Below are positions 60,679-64,000 of a DNA stretch of 64,000 bases, one piece after another. The position numbers and the translations under genes are program-made. Under the pieces are notes generated by a model. The model saw nothing but the letters and a program-made list of their open reading frames with translations. It did no database searches and was not told the origin of the DNA. How positions within the stretch are numbered: position 1 is the first letter of the stretch; every line of letters begins with the position of its first letter. Source of the stretch: Lancefieldella parvula DSM 20469 (lineage in GTDB: Bacteria; Actinomycetota; Coriobacteriia; Coriobacteriales; Atopobiaceae); assembly GCF_000024225.1 (NCBI RefSeq), contig NC_013203.1, positions 434,001-498,000 of the forward strand, written 5' to 3'.

Positions 60679-61992
60679 ATGAGTACAGATAAGAAGATTG
60701 ATTATATTCTTCGTACGGTAGAGGAGCGAGATGTTCGCTACCTGCGCCTTTGCTTTACCGATGTACTCGGCGGATTAAAAGCTCTTTCCATTTCCCCTGA
60801 GGAGCTAGAAGAGGCTTTTGTTGAGGGCATTGGTTTTGATGGCTCTAACGTTGATGGTTTTGCCTCTCAGGAGCAGTCAGATCTTCTCGCATTTCCTGAT
60901 GCAGATACGTTCCAGATTCTTCCATGGAAGACAGATGATGGTGTAGTTGCAAATGTATTTTGTGACATTCAAACTCCTCGACGCGAAGCCTTTGCAGGTG
61001 ACCCACGACTTGTGCTTAAAAATGCTTTTATTAAAGCAGAAGATCTTGGATATGTTGCAAATGTTGGTCCAAAGCTTGAGTATTTTTACTTTGTGAATGG
61101 TATTGAACCAAAGCCTATTGACCAGGCAGGATACCTTGATTTGAATTCCGCTGACCTCAGCCATAGTCTTCGTTATTCCACATCTCGTGCGCTTGAGAAT
61201 CTTTCAATTCCTGTTCAGTATTCTTTCCACGCAGCTGGTCCTGCACAAAATGGCGTCGAGCTTCGTTATGCAGAGGCACTAACCTGTGCAGATAATATTG
61301 TTACTGCTCGTTTGGTTATCAGGCATATTGCAACACTTCACGGTGTATTTGCTTCGTTTATGCCAAAGCCTCTTCAGGGTGTTCCTGGCTCAGCCATGCT
61401 TTTGAACCAATCGCTTCTTAACCACGATGGTGAGTCTCTGTTCTGGGCTCCAAAGACTGAAAATGAAGCTCACCTTTCTGAACTTGCACAGCACTACATT
61501 GCTGGTCTTATTAAGTACGCCCCTGAGTACATGCTTATTACTAATCCAACGGTTAATTCCTATAAGCGTTTTGATCGCGATGCTATTCCAGCATATGCAA
61601 CTTGGGGTCGCAAAAATCGTTCTGCCATGGTCCGCATTCCTACGCATAAGCCAGGAAAGCACGTTGCCACCCGCGCTGAACTGCGCATTCCTGATCCAAC
61701 TGCAAATCCTTATTTGGCCAATGCTGTTACGCTTATGGCTGGACTCAAGGGTATTGAAGAGGGCCTCTCGCTTCCTGAGGAGTTTGTGGGCGGAAATCCT
61801 GCCGATTATGGCGAGAAACTCCCAACTAATCTTGGAGAGGCACTTGAACGCTTCAAGCAGTCTGAGCTTCTCAAAGATGCTCTTGGCGAGCATATCTTCT
61901 CGTATCTGTGTGAGCGCAAGGCAGAGGAGTGGCGTGAGTTCTGCCTTACAGTTACCGATTGGGATACCCACAAGTACTACGCAGGCTGCTAA
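60679..61992 (+). CDS. Glutamine-synthetase-like protein with degenerate active site
   Basis: 437 residues, full-length GS type I fold: GIGFDGSNVDGF, ITNPTVNSYKRF, NRSAMVRIP and RAELRIPDPTANPYL. Compared with canonical GS, several metal and substrate ligands differ. GPEpEF is GPKLEY (Lys132 for Glu), HHEV..GQHEI is FHAAGPAQNGV (Ala185 and Gly192 for two Glu) and GSGMHCH is GSAMLLN (Leu241 for the glutamate-binding His). So it may not make glutamine; a different ligase activity or regulatory role is possible. ATG 60679 has GGGAAGG upstream. It is monocistronic with a terminator. Confidence 0.85.
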   Translation: MSTDKKIDYILRTVEERDVRYLRLCFTDVLGGLKALSISPEELEEAFVEGIGFDGSNVDGFASQEQSDLLAFPDADTFQILPWKTDDGVVANVFCDIQTPRREAFAGDPRLVLKNAFIKAEDLGYVANVGPKLEYFYFVNGIEPKPIDQAGYLDLNSADLSHSLRYSTSRALENLSIPVQYSFHAAGPAQNGVELRYAEALTCADNIVTARLVIRHIATLHGVFASFMPKPLQGVPGSAMLLNQSLLNHDGESLFWAPKTENEAHLSELAQHYIAGLIKYAPEYMLITNPTVNSYKRFDRDAIPAYATWGRKNRSAMVRIPTHKPGKHVATRAELRIPDPTANPYLANAVTLMAGLKGIEEGLSLPEEFVGGNPADYGEKLPTNLGEALERFKQSELLKDALGEHIFSYLCERKAEEWREFCLTVTDWDTHKYYAGC

Positions 61993-62354
61993 GTAAGTAT
62001 TTCGTTTGCTTTTTATGTTTTTACTTTTGAACCCTGTTCTGATTTATTCAGAGCAGGGTTTTTGTGAGAAAACATTTTGGTAAGAAGAATGTTTTACTTG
62101 CTTCTCTAAGCTATTTTTGAGCCGCTTTTTTCAAATTGTTACCGTTTTATGAACTGAAAAAATTACTTTTACCTGGTCTTTATTGGATAGAATGACTAAA
62201 TAATAGTAATTTATACAAAGAAGTTGTTCTTCTCGCCATTTTTATGCAATAAAAACGAGAATAGTATAGAAAAATATAAGTAGATTTTTCATATTTGCTT
62301 TCTATAATTCATTCCAACGAATTTCAGCTCAGATTTATTCAGGAAGAGGCAGAT
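61993..62354. other. Intergenic region before the amino-acid binding lipoprotein gene
   Basis: 362 nt. It contains the GS-like gene terminator (62030-62060) and a TTCTCGCCA motif (62230-62238) that forms an interrupted inverted repeat: TTCTCG plus TTTTTAT pairs with ATAAAAA plus CGAGAA (62249-62261). AT-rich, promoter-like DNA fills the rest, and no gene was seen. Confidence 0.55.
62030..62060 (+). terminator. Rho-independent terminator of the GS-like gene
   Basis: A 13-bp stem AACCCTGTTCTGA / TCAGAGCAGGGTT (one G-T pair) with loop TTTAT, then TTTG. Confidence 0.92.
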
Positions 62355-63206
62355 ATGAAATCTTCATTTGCAACTACAGTTAAAAAGACTGCTCTGAAGG
62401 GCGTTGCAGTTGTTTCTATGGCGTGTGCACTTATGGGCCTTATAGCTTGCTCATCACCTAAACAAGAAACTGCTCAGCAGAGCACAACTTCACAGTCCGA
62501 GTCTGGCTATACATTGGTAACTAAGGGTCATCTGACTGTTGTCGCAGAACTTGGTTTCCAACCTTTTGAGTATTTTGAAGGTAATTCAACCACTCCTGTT
62601 GGCTTTGACGTTGATCTTATTACTGAGATTGCTAAGAGACTCAACCTCGAAGTTACTTACCTGCCAAATCAGAAGTTTGACACCCTTGTTCCAACTATTA
62701 AACAGGGCGGTAAGGCAGATGTTGCTATTGCAGGTATTACCATCACTGATGAGCGTTCCCAGGAAGTAGACTTCACTACTTCTTACCTTGACTCTAATCA
62801 GTCCCTTGTTGTTAAGTCTGGCAGTACCGAGACTGAGCAGACGCTCAATGATGCCTCCAAGAAGATTGTTGTTCAGACAGGAACTTCTGGTGAGGATTGG
62901 GCTAAAGAGAACCTTCCAAATGCAACTATTGTTTCTGTAGACGACGTTGCTGCAGCAATGGCAGGAGTCCAGACTGGTCTGTATGACGCGATGGTCATTG
63001 ATCTGCCTGTTGCTTCTAATTTGATTAGCACTTCATATTCTGATCTGACAATTGCAAAAGAGATTCCAACAGGTGAGCAGTACGGCATTGCCGTTTCCAA
63101 GGACAATCCTGCACTGACTGAAGCAATTAACAAGGTTCTCGCAGATATGGAAAAAGATGGCACTATGACTGCTCTTAAAACCAAATGGTTTGGCTCTAAT
63201 ATCTAG
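62355..63206 (+). CDS. Amino-acid ABC transporter substrate-binding lipoprotein
   Basis: 283 residues, SBP family 3. A signal peptide has lipobox LIAC (Cys about 33). Then LTVVAELGFQPFEYFEG, the family signature PVGFDVDLITEIAKRLNL, ADVAIAGITITDERSQEVDFTTSY and the C-terminal TALKTKWFG follow. It captures amino acids for an ABC importer. GGAAGAGG precedes ATG 62355. A hairpin between it and the next gene would keep the binding protein in excess of the downstream product. Confidence 0.93.
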   Translation: MKSSFATTVKKTALKGVAVVSMACALMGLIACSSPKQETAQQSTTSQSESGYTLVTKGHLTVVAELGFQPFEYFEGNSTTPVGFDVDLITEIAKRLNLEVTYLPNQKFDTLVPTIKQGGKADVAIAGITITDERSQEVDFTTSYLDSNQSLVVKSGSTETEQTLNDASKKIVVQTGTSGEDWAKENLPNATIVSVDDVAAAMAGVQTGLYDAMVIDLPVASNLISTSYSDLTIAKEIPTGEQYGIAVSKDNPALTEAINKVLADMEKDGTMTALKTKWFGSNI

Positions 63207-63224
63207 TTTTATCAGCTCAATAAA

Positions 63225-63256
63225 AGTGCTTGAAGTCAGATTTGGCTTCAAGCACT
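63225..63256 (+). terminator. Intercistronic hairpin after the binding-protein gene
   Basis: An 11-bp stem AGTGCTTGAAG / CTTCAAGCACT with a 10-nt loop, then GCATTGTTTT. The tail is weak, so partial termination or 3'-end protection is likely. Confidence 0.65.
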
Positions 63257-63310
63257 GCATTGTTTTAAGCGTCAGGATTTATCGCACCTCAAGCACCAAA
63301 GGAGTATCAC

Positions 63311-64000
63311 GTGATTGCACTTTTGCACAAAACTATGTCCGGACAGCAGCTGTCCTTGTGCATATCATCAGCGAGTTTCAAGGCTGAATCTATGCCTCAG
63401 AATATGGCTCATGATTCTGCTGAGTCAAAGTGTCCGCATGTACGCGTGTATTCCTCTTTGTTTGTAGTATTTCTCGCCACGTTTCTTTTGAGTGGATTGT
63501 TCTTCATGAGCTTGAGCGTGTTTTCTGCTGAGAGTGCGTTTGCTCTCACCACAAACAAGGCAACAGCTAAGTCAAATCAGACGGAAGGTAATGGTGTTAT
63601 TGGTGGCAAAGAGACACGCTTGACCTGGGAGGGAACAGTTGAGGATGAGCAGATATCTCAGCTGACTTTGCAGCTTCCTGAGGGCTCTGATTTGCAGAGT
63701 GCAACTACTAAGGTAACCGTTCTTTCAGGTCTTACGCGCGAGAAGATCGAAGCAACTGCAAGCGTGCAAGGAACGCAGGTTGTCATTTCTTTTGCAACAC
63801 CTGTAGATGCTCAAAAGCTTATTCGCGTTGAGATTTCCGGTATGAAGTTTCCTTCTGACGGAGGCGCGTACACTGTTGAAGGAACCTATACCACTGAGCA
63901 GGGGACTCAAAAGCTTGTCTCTTCTCCTGAAATCACCGTTATTTCTAATACACCTGTTCAGGCCATTGTAAATTGGCTTGATGTTCAGCCTTGGGTTGAA
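63311..64000 (+). CDS. Secreted or membrane protein, 3' truncated by window edge
   Basis: Open from GTG 63311 (AAAGGAG 6 nt upstream) to the end of the window, 230 codons. ATG 63392 is an alternative start. A hydrophobic segment near residues 48-70 with AFA-L is a signal peptide or first membrane helix. A ~150-residue extracytoplasmic beta-type region (ETRLTWEGTVEDEQISQLTL, QLPEGSDLQ) follows. It ends in AIVNWLDVQPWVE, which could precede a permease domain. Its position behind the amino-acid binding protein suggests an importer permease with an N-terminal extension, but that is inference. Confidence 0.65.
   Translation, partial: MIALLHKTMSGQQLSLCISSASFKAESMPQNMAHDSAESKCPHVRVYSSLFVVFLATFLLSGLFFMSLSVFSAESAFALTTNKATAKSNQTEGNGVIGGKETRLTWEGTVEDEQISQLTLQLPEGSDLQSATTKVTVLSGLTREKIEATASVQGTQVVISFATPVDAQKLIRVEISGMKFPSDGGAYTVEGTYTTEQGTQKLVSSPEITVISNTPVQAIVNWLDVQPWVE

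Noticed and set aside
61390-61996. Overlapping ORFs on both strands within the GS-like gene (193 and 189 residues)
   Set aside because: Both are out-of-frame readings of a gene with continuous GS motifs.

Overview
The window looks like chromosome from an oral member of the Coriobacteriia (Actinomycetota), most like Lancefieldella/Atopobium parvula or a close relative. This rests on mid-40s GC core genes, strong Shine-Dalgarno sites, the SUF operon layout (C-B-D-S-U plus an Rrf2 regulator), a monomeric [FeFe] hydrogenase and a streptococcal-type antigen I/II adhesin. The species is inferred from gene content, not from a database match. No rRNA, tRNA or CRISPR array was seen.

Layout. 1-13.9 kb: end of a MacB-like exporter, an M16C peptidase, a DMT permease, a secreted coiled-coil wall hydrolase, uppP, then pcrA-mscS-mtnN. 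13.9-18.2 kb: phosphate transporter with a PhoU-like partner, the amaP-DUF2273-asp23 envelope-stress operon and an APH-like kinase. 18.3-21.3 kb: a TPP riboswitch controlling a thiXYZ-type transporter. 21.4-25.1 kb: M18 aminopeptidase, a Ser/Asn-rich membrane protein and class II aldolase. 25.3-31.1 kb: sufCBDSU plus an IscR-like regulator on the minus strand, with a palindrome over the likely promoter. 31.2-34.0 kb: hisS, whose terminator has been split by an IS3-family element with a broken transposase. 34.2-37.1 kb: a lactococcin-972-type exporter with no bacteriocin gene beside it. 37.1-42.0 kb: NhaC antiporter with a divergent LysR gene, a pseudouridine synthase and a hydrogenase. 42.2-44.8 kb: a small unknown gene and an LPXTG-like antigen I/II adhesin. 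45.7-50.6 kb: a very AT-rich gene cluster. 50.8-64 kb: aspS, a heterodimeric ABC exporter, crcB, an AraC regulator, an MFS pump, gpmA, a small Cys-rich membrane protein, a glutamine-synthetase-like protein lacking key active-site residues, an amino-acid binding lipoprotein and the start of a further gene.

The most notable system is the 45.7-50.6 kb cluster. It encodes an 81-residue precursor-like peptide, a prolyl-oligopeptidase-family protease, a 91-residue unknown protein, a lyase-kinase protein resembling the N-terminal two thirds of class III/IV lanthipeptide synthetases but with no cyclase domain, and an ABC exporter pair. All the genes overlap or abut. I read it as a RiPP (lanthipeptide-like) operon with an unusual synthetase.

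A second genome-scale signal is the 9-mer TTCTCGCCA, which occurs 21 times exactly (both strands), roughly 50-fold above a simple composition expectation. It is absent from the AT-rich accessory block.
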